In this document: piece by piece, positions 50,561-62,810 of the stretch | Position numbering within the stretch: the first letter of the stretch is position 1 | Layout: every line of letters begins with the position of its first letter | Assembly: GCF_004115265.2 (NCBI RefSeq) | Contig: NC_046301.1 | Location: 39,024,714-39,088,713 of the forward strand | Origin: Rhinolophus ferrumequinum | Lineage: Eukaryota; Chordata; Mammalia; Chiroptera; Rhinolophidae | DNA length: 64,000 nucleotides | Reading direction: 5' to 3' | Notes under the pieces: model-generated | Told to the model about the DNA's origin: nothing | Seen by the model: the letters and a program-made list of their open reading frames with translations, nothing else | The model's database searches: none | Translations under genes and position numbers: made by a program

Positions 50561-51301
50561 AGAGAGAAACTGCATGGTAACCTAGGAACATCTAATGGCC
50601 TAGTTGTGGTGGATCAGCACGAGGTCTGGAGGGAGGCAGGAGTCAGAGGAGGACAAGGGATTAAGTGAATGTGACCCTGGGCCCACACAGTTGTACCCCA
50701 TCTGCCATGGAGCAGGTAACCAGAAGCATCAGCCACAGTTTCCGGGGCAGGGAGTCCATTGACTCCCCCTGTCCCCCAATTCTGGACAGCTCTGGACAGG
50801 GTAACTGGGGGCCTGGCATGGAGGGGTCAAGACCCTGAGTCAACCTCTGCCAGGGCTGGGGTAGAGAGAGACAGAGGGCTGGCCCATGAGGCTCCTTAGC
50901 CTAGCTCTGAGAACCTTCCTGGAGGGGACCCTTCCTCACCTGGACAGCTTCAGCAGTGTCCACCCCACTTCCCCATGCTACTAGCTCCCTGCCCCCACAG
51001 GAGCGAAGAGCAGGGGTGGGAGTGGTGTGGAGAACATCCTCCCTGGCCCAGCTGACTCATGGAGTGAGGTTGATTTTGATTTTCTCCTTGGAGAGCAGTT
51101 TGTACCGCCTGAGGGCGCTCATGGACAGGAAGAGGAGGGTGGACGGGCACCAGGGCAGGAGGTCAGGGCGGGGAGTGAAGGAGGAAAAGGGAGTTAGACC
51201 CAGGCCCTCAGGTCCCGCCCCGCACTTCCTGGAGGCATTTGCGTGACTCCAAGGTGCTTCTGAGCCCACGTGAGGCTGTGGAACACGCGCTGGCTGAGCG
51301 C

Positions 51302-51788
51302 TGTCATGCAGGGTGTCATGCGGGGTCTCTGGTCCCACTCCCCGCATTAGAATGCAGGATATGGTGAGGCCAAAAAGGAACACCCACGGAGCCATTATTG
51401 GGGAGTCATACCACTATATTCTCCCCAACTGCTGGGACGGAGACACAGGAAGTAGGAGCCACACTATCCTCAAACTGCCGTCCACTTCTCTCTGCCAACC
51501 AACCCCACTTGCTAGCTGCAATCAGCCATGCTAACTGCAATCCACTCTTGCTAGCTCAGCCACCGTCCTTTTGCTAGCCCCCATTTTCTGCTAGCGTAGC
51601 CACAGCAGTTACATTAGTGGCCAATGGCTCACTGGTTACAGCTGATGGCCAACTAGCCACAGCTGATGGCCAACTAGCCACAGCTGATAGCCATCCAATC
51701 ACAGTTGATGGCCAGTTACTACCAGAGTGAGCACCTTTCCACATGAAGGTGAGAGCCTGGAAACTGCACTCCTGAGTCTATCCCCACA
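51302..51788 (-). repeat. Solo LTR of an endogenous retrovirus (fossil), minus orientation
   Basis: The reverse complement opens TGTGGGGATAG and aligns over its whole length with 12628-13082. It is longer because it carries about three tandem copies of a roughly 23-bp unit (GATGGCCAACTAGCCACAGC-like, 51640-51690). No internal retroviral sequence adjoins. Target duplications are not clear here. Confidence 0.8.
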
Positions 51789-52339
51789 GCACCCAGAAGC
51801 TCATTTGGCGCAAGACAAAGTCAGGAGGCTGAACCACGGAAGAGGGGGGGAACCATAGGGATGGGCAGGTGTATTGCGCTGCAGCCACATCCACGCTCCA
51901 GGTACCTCCTATGTCCGACTGCCCAGCTCCTGTAGTCAGCGGGGCGGATGCCAGATACACCATCTCTACTGTCGCCCTGCCCGGAGGTAAAGGGATTATC
52001 CGGTGATCATGGACATGCTGCACAGAGGGGAGAAGTATAAATACAGGGACCCACACACTACATTTTTAACACGTTTGGGGATACTTGCACCCTTAATATT
52101 TCATTCCCACATTTCACGTGGGTAAACGGACCGCCAACTGGATTCACGGCCGTCCCCAAGTCCAGCCTCCCAACCCGGAAACGATCCTCTCACTCCTTCC
52201 CCGGCCATATTCCTCAATTCGCTTGGTCAGGGATGTGGCTTGCCTTGTTAGGGGTGGGGCCTAGCTCGTTACTAGGCGGTACCAAGGTCGATCTGCCTTC
52301 CTATTGGTGGTCATCCCCTTTGGACGGGACTTCTTTACA

Positions 52340-52452
52340 CCGGCGTTCTTGATTTGCTGTGGCCATGGTGGTCCATGACCTGGAAGCTCTCCGGGCAACA
52401 TGGCGGCGCCCAGCGGCAAGAGGCAGCTGGCTGGGATTCCGCGGCCACCCGT
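52340..52452 (+). promoter_or_regulatory. ECSIT: ECSIT promoter and probable first exon
   Basis: CpG-rich sequence with a YY1-type AACATGGCGGC (52397-52407) and no TATA box. A strong donor, CCCGT|GTGAGT, lies at 52452/52453. The first coding exon follows 5 kb downstream after a pyrimidine-rich acceptor ending at 57504. The exon contains two upstream ATGs, at 52365 and 52400. Confidence 0.65.
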
Positions 52453-52649
52453 GTGAGTAGGTAGGTCGCGCGTGGGGAAGCGAGCGCGAACTGCAGGACC
52501 CCGGGGAGGCCCATTCTGGACCGGCAGCGCGGAAGGGCGGGCCCAGAGGGACCCGGCTGCAGAACCAGGGCACCATGACCTTTTAGGGTGCGGGGCTGGG
52601 ACGTGCGGGGAAAGGCCTCCCTCTGTGCACCCGCCTCTTCCTGTCCTTA

Positions 52650-52755
52650 ATTGCCCATTTTGCGGATGAGATAGCTGAGGCTCAGCGTGGTTAAGGACCT
52701 CTCCCGAGGTCACGCCGCAGGTCGGCAGCTAGGCTGGTATTCAAACCCCCATTTG
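52650..52755. repeat. MIR SINE fragment
   Basis: GCGGATGAGATAGCTGAGGC, TCTCCCGAGGTCACGCCGCA and GGTATTCAAACCCCC. Confidence 0.75.
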
Positions 52756-52879
52756 CCCGTTTCTCCCAAGAAGCCCAGAATCCTGGCAGACGGTCTCAAA
52801 GCTGCTGTAGGTACACCTGGCTATGGGATTCAGATTTATGGATTATAGACGCTTTGTAGAAGTTTAGCTCTTCTTCGCA

Positions 52880-53765
52880 TTCCACCGATACTTGTTAGGT
52901 ACCTATCATTTACCAGGCACTGTTCCGGGTGCTGGAGACACAGCAATGAGGAGGACAGACAAAATCCGTCATCTCCTGGGGGCGGGGGGAGGGGCCAGAC
53001 ATTGAACAAGTCAGAAAGAAAGAGAACAGGTGATTTCAGATGCTACTAGGAGCTAAAAATGCATTTATCAGAGTGATGGAGGCTTTAGATAGGGAGTGGG
53101 GCAGCAGTGGTTAGGGAAGCCTCTAATTTGAATATAAACCTGAATGACCAGAGACACCTGTGGACCGATCGGGGGAAGAAATTTCCAAACAGAAGGAAAA
53201 GCAAGTGCAAAGGCTCTGAGACTATAATAAACTTAGCTTGTTTAAGATAGAGGTAGCTGGAGCTGTCAGTGGTAAGAGTTGAGTTTGGAAGGGTATACAC
53301 TGTCTGATTTTATCTTAAGTAAGATATATCATTAGTAATTTTAGGCAGAGAATGCTGAACATAGTTCACGTTTTAAAAAGCTTCCTTTGGCCCAGGTTGG
53401 GAGAACTGACTGGAGACAAGTAAGGAAAGAAGTGGGAGGATGGGAAAGAGGCCCCTGGGTGTTGGCCTGCAGATGGAGAGAAGTGGATGCATTTGGGATG
53501 GATTTGGAAGTAGTCATCAGGACTATATGGATTGAATAGGGGAATAAGGGACACAGTGGACTCATCAGTGAATCCTAGGTTTGTGGTAGAATGACTAGGA
53601 ATGATGGTGTCATTGGCTAGGATGGGGAGGAACAAGTGTAAGCAGGGATACAAATTAAGAGCACATTAAGTTTGAGATGGCTGAGTATATACCGAAGTGC
53701 AATTAGGTATGGAGGACGGTGCTCACAGCTGGCGATAAACATTTCGATTCATCTGCACATAGATC
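52880..53765 (+). repeat. Ancient repeat of the AACAGCAAGTGC family
   Basis: TACCAGGCACTGTTCCGGG, then AAAGCAAGTGCAAAGGCTCT, and a right end at CGATTCATCTGCACATAGAT. A long, diverged copy in ECSIT intron 1. Confidence 0.65.
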
Positions 53766-53767
53766 AT

Positions 53768-53935
53768 CGTTTCTCAGACTTTAACACACATAGAAGAAAC
53801 TTGGACTCTAGTTAAAATGCAGATTCTGATTCAGTAGGTCTGGGTTAGGGCTGAGATTTTGCATTTCTAATAAACTCCCAGATGATGATGCCAATGTAGC
53901 TGGTTCCTGGAACACACTTTGAGTAGTGAATGTTT
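53768..53935 (+). mobile_element. MER5A-type hAT remnant
   Basis: TTTCTCAGACTTTAACACAC, GATTCAGTAGGTCTGGG and ACACACTTTGAGTAG follow MER5A order. Confidence 0.85.
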
Positions 53936-53954
53936 CAATTAAGGTCTTAATCTT

Positions 53955-54095
53955 AGCTGTATATGAGAGTCACTCGCGTGTGCTAAAATGCTGGTGCCTG
54001 GGCCCTGCCTCTAGATATTCTGATTTAATATATCGGGAGTATGGCCTGGACATGGCAATTTTTTAAAGTTCCCTAGATGACTCTAACATGAACTG
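53955..54095 (+). mobile_element. MER5A-type hAT remnant
   Basis: GAGAGTCACTCGCGTGTGCT, GGTGCCTGGGCCCTGCCTC and TTCTGATTTAATATATCGGG are MER5A-like and more diverged. Confidence 0.65.
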
Positions 54096-54194
54096 CCCAC
54101 AGGAATACAAAGAACAGAGGAACAAGTTGAATGACACCTCAGAGTAGTAAACAGACAAATTCAGAATGTAGTACTCTTTGTAGCCTTCTTACTT

Positions 54195-54355
54195 AAAGTG
54201 TGGTCTTTAAGTAAGATCAGTAGCATTAGCATCACTCAGAAGTGTGTTAGATGTGTAAGAGTCTGGCTTCACACCAGAGCTGCTGAATCAGACTTAGCAT
54301 TTTAACAAGATCCCGGGTGATTCGTCCACACATTCAAGTTTGCAAACATTGTAAA
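54195..54355 (-). mobile_element. MER5A-type hAT remnant
   Basis: AAAGTGTGGTCTTTAAG, GCATTAGCATCACTCAGAAG and GCTGAATCAGACTTAGCATT read as reversed MER5A. Confidence 0.75.
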
Positions 54356-54719
54356 CTTTAGAGAAGGAAGTGGATCTTGCTGATTAGCTGAGAAACAGAC
54401 CTGGGTGCTAGGAAGAAAATCAAGATTGTCAAGAAGATGGTAGGAGGGCCTCACCCATGCCACATGCTACTGAGAACTCAAGCAAAATGAGGCCTGAGAA
54501 ATAATCACTGGCTTTGGTAAGTTTAGAACACACAGGGACCTTTAATGGTGTTAGTGGAGTGTTTAGTGCAGCAGCCAAGTTGGAGTGAGTAGAACACAGT
54601 ATGTAGACACCTCTCAGGAAAAGCTTTGCTGTAAAGGGAGCAGAGATGTGGAGCAGAGGCTGAAGGGAGACTTCAGGTCAAGATGAGAGATGCTAGAGAA
54701 AGTTTAAATAGTGATCAGA

Positions 54720-57270
54720 ATAATCTAAACATTTCCCAATTCATTTGATGAGGCCAGCATTACCCTGATACCAAACCAGACACTAAAACTACAGATCAAT
54801 ATCTCTTATGAATATGGACGTAAATATCCTCAACAAAATACTAGCAAACCAAATTTTAGCAACATATAAAAAAGGATTGTATACCATGATCAAGTGCAAT
54901 TTATCCCAGAAATGCAAGGTTAGTTTAAAATCTGAAAATCAGTTAATATAATATATCATAATAATGGAATAAAGAACAAAAACCACATGATTAATTCAAT
55001 AGATGCAACAAAAAGCATTTGACAAAATCCAATACACTCAGTATGTAGGTATAGAAGAGAATTTCCTCAACCTGATAAAGGGCATCTATGAAAAACCATA
55101 GCTCACATCATACTTAACGATGCAAGACTGAATGCTTTCTCCCTGTGATCAGGAACAAGACAAGGAAGTGGCTCTTACCACTTCTATTCAATGTTGTATT
55201 AAAGGTTCCAGGCAGGGCACTTGGGCAAGAAAAAGAAAAGTCATCCAGATTGGAAAGGAAGAAGTAAATCTATCTCTATTTGCAGATGACATGATCTTAA
55301 ATGTAGAAAATTCTAAGGAGTCAAATAAAAATCTATTAGAGCTAATAAGTGAATTCTACATAGTTGCAGTGTACAAGATCACCATGTAAAAATAAACTGT
55401 ATTTCTATACACTAACAATGAACAGTGCAGAAATAAAATTAAAAGAATCCCATATATAATAGCTTCGTAAGGATTGAAATACAAATAAATCTAACAAAAA
55501 GTTAAAAGACTTGCACACTGAAAACTATAAAACATTGAGAGAAATTAAAGATGTAACTAAATGGAGAGATATCCCATGTTCACAGATCAGAAGATAATTA
55601 AGATACCAATATTCCCCAAATCGATCTACAGAGTCAACACAATCCCTATCAGAATGCCTCTGGCTTTTTGCAGAAATTGCTGATTCTAAAATTTGTATGT
55701 AATTTCAAGGGATCCAGAAAGCCAAAACAACCTTGTAAAAGAACAGAGTTGGGGGCGGCCAGGTTTGCTCAGTGGTTAGAGCACAGGGCTCATACCATCA
55801 GGGTCGCTGGTTTGATTTCCACATGGGTCAGTGAGCTGCGCCCTCCACAACTAGACTGAAGGAAAAAAACAGCAAAAAAACATACAGAAAAATAACAGAG
55901 CTGGAGGACTTATATACTTCCTGATTTTAAAACTTACAAAACTACAATAATCAATACAGTGTAGTACTGGCCTAAGGCTCAACGTACAGATCAATGGAAT
56001 AGAATTGAGAGCCCAGAAATAAATCCTTACATTTATGGTCAACTGATTTTCAGCAAGAGTGCTGAGAAATAATATGGGGAAAAGAATAGTTTCTTCAACA
56101 GATAGTACTAGGACAACTGGATATCCACATGAGGGGAACTTTTTCCTCACACCATACATAAAAATTCATTCAAAGTGGATCATAGTCCTAAATGTAAGAG
56201 CTAAAACTCCTAGAAGAAAACAGGAGTAAATTTTCATGACCTTGTGCTCAGCAATGGTTTTTCAGATACAACATCAAAAGCAGAGCTATAAAAGAAAAAC
56301 AGATAAATTGGACTTCATCAGAATTGTGCTGCAGTGATAACATCAAGGAAGTGCAAAGACAACCCAAACAATAGGACAAAATCATTTGTAAATCATAAGG
56401 GTCTAGTATCTAGGACATATAAAGAACTCTTACAACTCAATAAAAAGAGAAGCCAATTTTAAAAATGGACAAAGGGTCTAAATAGACATTTCTCCAATGA
56501 TGGTGCATAATGGCCACATAAGCACATGAAAAGATGCTTAACATCATTAATCATTAGGGAAATGCAAATCCAAATCACACGGAGATACTACTTCACACTC
56601 CTTAGGTCGTCTGTAATAAAAACGACAGACAATAATAAGTATTGGCAAGGATGTGGAGGAATTGGAACCTTTATCCATTGCTGGTGGGAATGTAAAATGG
56701 TGCAGCTGCCTTGGAAAACAGCTTCAGGGGCTCCTCAAAATGCTAAACATAGCGTTACCATATATCCCAGCAATATGACTTATAAGTCTATACCCAAGAA
56801 AGTGTAAATACATGTTCACACAAAAACTTCTACATGAGTGTTTATAGCAGCATTACTCATAATAGTAAAGAAGTGGGAACAACCCAAATGACTATCAACT
56901 GATGGACGGAAAAATAAAACATATCCATACAATGGAATATTTTTGGCAATTAAAAGGAATGAAGTCTGATACATTCTACAACAATAAACCTTGAAACATG
57001 CTTAGTGAAAGATGTTAGCCACAAAAGAACACATACCATATGATTCCATTTATATGAAATACCCAGGGTAAGCAAATTTATAGAAATGGTAGATTACCGG
57101 CAGCCCAGGGTTGAGGATGAGGGGAAATGAGAATGACAGCTAATGGGTCTAGGTTCTAAAATTAGATTACAGTGATGGTTGCACAACTCTCTGAATGTAC
57201 CAAAAAAGAAAACGTTGAATTTCACAGTTTAAAAGGGTGAACTATATGGTACGTGAATAAAGTTGTTAAA
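54720..57270 (+). mobile_element. 5'-truncated L1 (ORF2 RT region to 3' end)
   Basis: It begins in the reverse-transcriptase region (TTTGATGAGGCCAGCATTAC) and runs through TTTGCAGATGACATGATCTT, the ala-asp-asp-met catalytic block of RT. It ends in a 3'UTR with an A-run at 57260-57272. A SINE interrupts it at 55753. Frames are broken. It lies in ECSIT intron 1. Confidence 0.9.
55753..55893 (+). mobile_element. Rhin-1-like SINE inserted in L1
   Basis: Target duplications are AACAGAGTTGG (55742-55752) and AACAGAGCTGG (55894-55904). A tRNA-like head (GCTCAGTGGTTAGAGCACAG; GGTTTGATTTCC) is followed by GTGAGCTGCGCCCTCCACAA and an A-rich tail. Confidence 0.92.
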
Positions 57271-57527
57271 AAAAAAAAAATGAATGAATCAGTAGGGAGG
57301 GGGACCATTGCTGGAGTAAATTCCTCTAGATACTGAAGGCTCTGGCCCAGCAGAACAGGGACTCTTGATTGTAACAGTCATTTAAGCTCCATCTTATGGA
57401 TGAGGAAACCAGTGGGCTGGTGAGTTAGCCATGCAGTCTGCAACATGGCCCCTGCCTAAGCAGGTGGGGTGCCAGGCTGATGCTGTCTCTTCTCTCTTGG
57501 CCAGGTGGTTGTCCAACAGAGAGAGGC

Positions 57528-60500
57528 ATGAGCTGGGCCCAAGCCATCCTGCTGGCCCGGGGCCTGTCTCGGGGCTGGGGAGGCATCTGTGGCGCTGCCC
57601 TCACAGGAGCCACCTTCTCTCAGGTAACTGCCAGCCAAGCAATCGTCAGGGTGGAGGGAGGCAGACAGGCAAGCCTGGGATCTACTTCCAAGCCCTTCAT
57701 AATCCACCCAGTGAAGCCAGCTCTGGGGGATCTGGGCTGGTCTGTCTCCTCTAAGGGCCAATTGAATGTCTCTTACTCATTTTACAAAGTGCCGGTGCCC
57801 ACATGTCTGAGGGGTTTGAAGTTGAAACTAAGAATGTACTCGTATGAGATGACTGGGTGGTGACTGTGGTAACTCCTACATTCACTTGTAAAGATGTGGC
57901 AGAAAATTGAACTTCAACCCTTTACCCAAAGTGAGCAGATGGCCCAAGCCAATCAACAGCCATAGATTGCAACAACAGCGACGATGGTGGTGGTAATGGC
58001 TCCCTTATGAGCCCTTCCTCTGTGCCAGGCCCTGTGCTATGCATTTCATTTACATTGTCTCCTTTGTGGGGTCTCCCCTTCTTTTGGGGAGTCTAGAGCA
58101 TCCTTTCCGATTTTTGCCTTATGCACACACCACCTGTAGTATTAGTTGCCTACACTTTCACTTTAAATGAATGCCTTTTTATTTATTTATTTTTTGACAT
58201 CACCCTATCTAAGCAGGACTTCAGGATGGCAGCAGAGCAGAAACTCTAATCCCAGCTCTGCCGCTCTGCAGCTATGTGACACCAGGCATCCTACTTTACC
58301 CCTCTGCCTCAGTTTTTCATCTGTAAAATGGGTACAGTAAGTGCTCAGCAATGCCTGAAACATAAGAATACGCAGTATATTAGTTCTTATTAGCTGTATA
58401 TTTTTAAAGATGCCTTATGTATAACCATTCTAATTTAAACATTCAGTTTAAGAAATTTGTTAGTGTACCATCTAGACTAGGGGTTGGCACACTTTTTCAT
58501 AAAGAGCCAGATAGTAAATATTTTTGCTTCACAAGCCACATGGTCTGTCACAACTATTGAACTCTGCTTCTGTAGCACAACGCAACCCTACACCAAACCA
58601 ATGAATGAGCATGGCTGTGTTCCAATAAAATTTTATTAACAAACACAGGCAGCTGGCTGGATTTGCCATAGGCAGTGGTTTGCCTACTTCTGTTCTGTTC
58701 TATCTGCTCCCAGCAGCATGCACTCCCCACTCTGGAAACAAGATTTCTCTTTAACCCAAGGGAGATGCCATCGTAACAGATGGGGAAACTGAGGCCTGAG
58801 CAATAAAGTGGGATGTGGGTGTCACCTGGCAGAGGACAGTCAAATTGAGACTCTTGCTGACTCCAACATCTGCATTTTCTTTTTTTATCTCAGTTTTTGA
58901 AATTTATCTTTTGAAGAGGTACAACAGTTAGTTACAGTGGGCAATATTCAAGTGGTTCAAAATTCAGAAAGTTCTGAGGCTACATCATGACAAGGGTCTG
59001 TACTCCAATCTGGCCACCACTTAGCTCTCCACCTAGAAGCAAAAGATGTTACCTGCTTATTGTATTTCCTCCCAGTGATACTTCACAGAAGCAAAAAATA
59101 TATGTACACACAGTCAATTCTCATTATTCGCTGTAGTTATGGTCTATAAAGTTGCCAGATATACTGAATTAGTGATTACTAAACCTTTGCTCCCAAGGGA
59201 AATATGGGGTGGGGTTCCTGCGAGCTTCTGGTCACATTTTCCTCAACCAACCAATACATAACATTGTATGTGTGTTTCTGTTTAAAGACAACTTATTTAA
59301 TATATTGATTCATTACCATTGAACTCACAGCTGACAGCACTATAACTCATGCCTGAACGAAACGTATCTACTACGTGCATTTTACCGTAAGCAACAGAGC
59401 CTTATTGCACACAGGAACACTAGGCAGCACTTCTGCATCACACCCGGGGGGTATTTTCAACAGCAGAATCACCAACAAAAAGATGTGACAGGCATGCACT
59501 AAGTAAACCTCTAAAACGACAGTTATTGACCGGATGAGAGACCAGAAACAAGAAGGCAGAGCAACCTCAGCTGGGTTGGAGGGGTTCAACCACACATGTC
59601 TGTGAAAGACCGGGAAAGTGCCATGAGAGTATTGATTTGGGGATTACAAATGAATTTTAGCAAGTAGGCAAATTTGCAAATATGGAATCCGCAAGTAATG
59701 AGGATCTACTGTATATAAGTTTGGGATTTTTTTAATACATACGGGAACCTACTCCACAGTTTTACACCTGCTTTTTTCCATGTAACAATATACCTTAAAG
59801 CTTACATGAGACCGCCTCAGTGTGTCTTACAGCAGTAGGTGCTCTTGTCCAAGTTCATGGCCATATGCTTTATCATTTCCTTGCGGATGCATTCAGAGGC
59901 CATTTCCACTGACACGCGGATGCACAAAAGTCACTTAGTGCAGGTGTATTCAGAGCTGTCAGATTTAAATGCCAGATGCAGGATTGCTGTGACAGAGGGT
60001 GTGTGTTTTTCCTCACAGTGGATATTACCAAATTGCCTCCGTGGAGGTTTTACCATTGTCTTCTCGTCTGTAATGGTGCCTGATCATGGGTTTGTAACCA
60101 CAGCACACTTTCTCAGAGGCCCTTAGGGATGCCCATTGGCACCTTTCCCAGGAAAGAGCCAGTCTGGCAGTCCCCTGGGGCACTGGGAGGTGCCAGATTC
60201 CAGCAGTGGTTCTCTGTCCCCAGCTGCCCCCCCAGAGCCCAAGGGGCCTCCACTGCAGCTCAGCCACCCACAACTCTGACTCATCCCTGGTGCCACGCCC
60301 ACCTGAGCCCCTGCGGAAACCCGCCAAGGCCCTGGCACCCCACGAGGAGCTGTTTAGGCAGGCGCCGGATGGGGCCCGGGACAAGGCCAGCTTTGTGCGG
60401 GCCGTGCAGAACTTCGGGCAGCACAATGTGCACAAACGGGGCCACGTGGACTTCATCTACCTGGCGCTGCGCAAGATGAAGGAGTATGGCGTGGAGCGGG

Positions 60501-61268
60501 ACCTGGCCGTCTACAACATGCTGCTCGACATCTTCCCCAAGGAGGTCTTCCGACCTCGCAGCGTCTTCCAGAAAATCTTCATCCACTACCCCCGGCAGCA
60601 GGAGTGTGGGATTGCTGTCCTGGAGCAGATGGAGAACCACGGTGAGGCCAGCAGGCTTGGGGCAGAGGAGTGGCTGTCTCCCCCTCCCGTGTCAGGGCCC
60701 CTCCATTGCTCCATGGCTCTGACTGTCTCCTGTCTGTCTGGCCTGCTCCCCCTCCCCCTTTCTCAATCTCTCTTTCTGTCTTTTATATCTTTTTCTCTCT
60801 CCCTCTGTCTTTTCCTTTAAATTCTCTTGGATTCCCTCCTCCCTCTCTACCATCAATTCCCTGACTTGATGGGAATCAAGTCAGCTATAGACAGGAATGA
60901 CTTCCATTCTCCCTGTCTCTGGTTCTTTACATCTGGCCCTCCCATGATTCTCTCTTGGTCCCGGTCCCTTCCGCTGGTCTCTGTGTGCCGCGTCTTCCCT
61001 CTCTGCCCCCTCACTGAGGTTCTGCCACCATCCACCCGGCACAGGGCTGATGCCCAACAAGGAGACGGAGTTCCTGCTGATTCAGATATTTGGGCGCAAA
61101 AGCTATCCCATGCTCAAGTTCGTGCGAATGCAGCTGTGGTTCTCCCGTTTCAAGAACATCAACCCCTTCCCGGTGCCCCGGGACCTGCCCCAGGATCCTG
61201 TGGACCTGGCCAGGTTGGGCCTGCGGCACATGGAGCCTGATCTCAGCGCCAGGGTCACCGTCTACCAG
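57528..61268 (+). CDS. ECSIT: ECSIT, first three coding exons; continues beyond the window
   Basis: Coding exons are 57528-57623, 60224-60641 and 61045-61268, in phase, giving the first 246 residues of a protein of about 430. ECSIT is an adaptor in Toll/TRAF6 signalling and BMP signalling. It is also a mitochondrial assembly factor for complex I, in the MCIA complex with NDUFAF1 and ACAD9. Residues 1-45 are arg/ala/leu-rich with few acids, as for a mitochondrial targeting sequence. The rest is the ECSIT N-terminal domain, with the conserved asp-phe-ile-tyr-leu-ala-leu-arg-lys-met and arg-gln-gln-glu-cys-gly-ile-ala stretches. The C-terminal exons (starting val-pro-leu-pro in human) were not found before 64000. 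The ATG at 57528 matches the known start; an in-frame upstream ATG is possible. Confidence 0.96.
58230..58370. repeat. MIR SINE
   Basis: CTATGTGACACCAGGCATCC, CTCTGCCTCAGTTTTTCATC and TGTAAAATGGGTACAGTAAG. Confidence 0.85.
58478..58692 (+). mobile_element. Non-autonomous hAT-Charlie-type element
   Basis: Imperfect inverted ends, AGGGGTTGGCACACTTTTT and GGTTTGCCTACTTCTG, enclose GGCTGTGTTCCAATAAAATT and GCTGGCTGGATTTGCC, a pan-mammalian MER-type repeat. Confidence 0.8.
59111..59711 (-). mobile_element. Tigger/pogo-type DNA transposon remnant
   Basis: Inverted ends CAGTCAATTCTCATTATTCG and CAGTAGATCCTCATTACTTG (the latter on the minus strand). On the minus strand, 59455-59371 resembles the start of the Tigger transposase (asp/ser-ala-glu-val-leu-x-ser-val-pro). 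Most of the coding region is missing. An old non-autonomous element in the ECSIT intron between 57623 and 60224. Confidence 0.85.
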
Positions 61269-61439
61269 GTATGCACCCGTCCACACCCTTGGCCACCACC
61301 CTGGCCTAGGCCCCCCTTCAGTCAGCCCAACAGGCCATGATTCCAGGCCGAAACCTCTGCTAGATTCCCATGGCTCCCACTCCTTATTGCAGCTTGACCC
61401 CTGACCTCTGCTCCTACCTCTCACCCCACACACACTATA

Positions 61440-61725
61440 ATCCAGGCATCTGCCTGCCTTTCTGTTCCTTGAGTGATCTGTGCCAGTTCCCTCCAAAGGC
61501 CTTTACACTTTGCGCCCACTGTTCCCTCAGCCAGAAACACTCTTCCCCAGGGACTTCACGTTCTTCTAGTCTCAGCACCATCATCCCTTCCTCAGGGCCC
61601 CCTTCCTGACCACTGCTTCCCTGTACTGAGCTTGGTTGTTTCCCCTGTGTCACCCAAGGCCCAACATGGGATCTGACACAAAGATGACACTCAGCAGTTG
61701 TTTGTTGAATGACTGAATGAAATAT
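61440..61725 (+). repeat. L2 LINE 3' end
   Basis: CACTCTTCCCCAGGGACTTC, CCCTTCCTCAGGGCCCCCTT and GCAGTTGTTTGTTGAATGAC. Confidence 0.8.
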
Positions 61726-61894
61726 TCCTTATCTCCCATGTCCTGGGGGCCCACTCATGCCAGTCCACGGGGGATCCAAAGAAAGCCCCTCACAGCACTT
61801 GTCTGGTCATGGAGGCTGACACTGGATGACAGACAGTTTCCCTCAGAGGTACTGGTTCTGAGATGGAGAAGCCTGGAGGCTGTGGTAGCCCAGA

Positions 61895-62270
61895 AGGGGC
61901 AGGGAGCAGGGAGGGCTTCCTGGAGGAGGTGAAGGTAAACTGGGCTCAGGCAGGACAGGAGGGACGAGGAGTGTATTCCACGGAGGGAGCACCATGTGCC
62001 AGGACTTGGAGGGTTAAAGGAGATGCTGAAAGAGCTTCCTTTGGTGCAGGAGGTCGGGGTGGGGGAGAAGAGGCAAGGAGGACAATGGTTTTTGAATCTG
62101 TTGGTGAGGAGAGCCAAGAGGAGGGCTGGGGTGGAAGTCAACTTCTGGAAGAGCTGCCATTTTGCAAGTGCTCGCTAGTGGCTGTGTGGGTGGTGTTGGA
62201 TGGTGGGGGAGAGGGCAGAGGAGCGAGGACAGTGCTGTCCAGGTGAGAGAGGACGGACACTTGGCCTTGA
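61895..62270 (+). repeat. Fragment of the AACAGCAAGTGC repeat family
   Basis: GAGGGCTTCCTGGAGGAGGT and GTGTATTCCACGGAGGGAGC match the middle of other copies. Confidence 0.45.
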
Positions 62271-62810
62271 GTGTTCCAGGGTAGTTTTTAACACATTTCT
62301 TCATTTTTTCAAAGTAATGCATTAAAAAGCCAAACAGTACATAAGAACAAACAGTGAAGAGTTCTCTCCTCTCCTGCCCCTTCAGCCCTGTCTCCTCCAG
62401 AGGTAATCACTTATGTGTCCCTTCCAGAAAGATCCTATGCGTTTGCAAGCAGATACACTTTTTTTTTGGACATATATCCTTTATGTTTAAATAGTTTTAT
62501 TTTTCCCCACCTCATGAAAAATACAGAAAGGTTGAAAGCATGGTAAAATGGTCACTGACACTACCTAGTTTTAGAAGGGAAACAATCCATCAAGAGCAAG
62601 TTGTGCCTGTAGACTGGCACCTCAGTCAAAGATGGGTGAAAAGAACAAGTGAAACGGTGAAGTATGTCGCCCTTTATTTATACCGTATTTGTTAATGTAG
62701 GTATAGTCAGCTACCATCAGTGTGAGAAGGGAGGGGAAATAAAAGTACATATATCTATTTGCCTATTTTCACAAAAATAAACAATGCAAAGGTAAGTCAG
62801 AAATATATAG

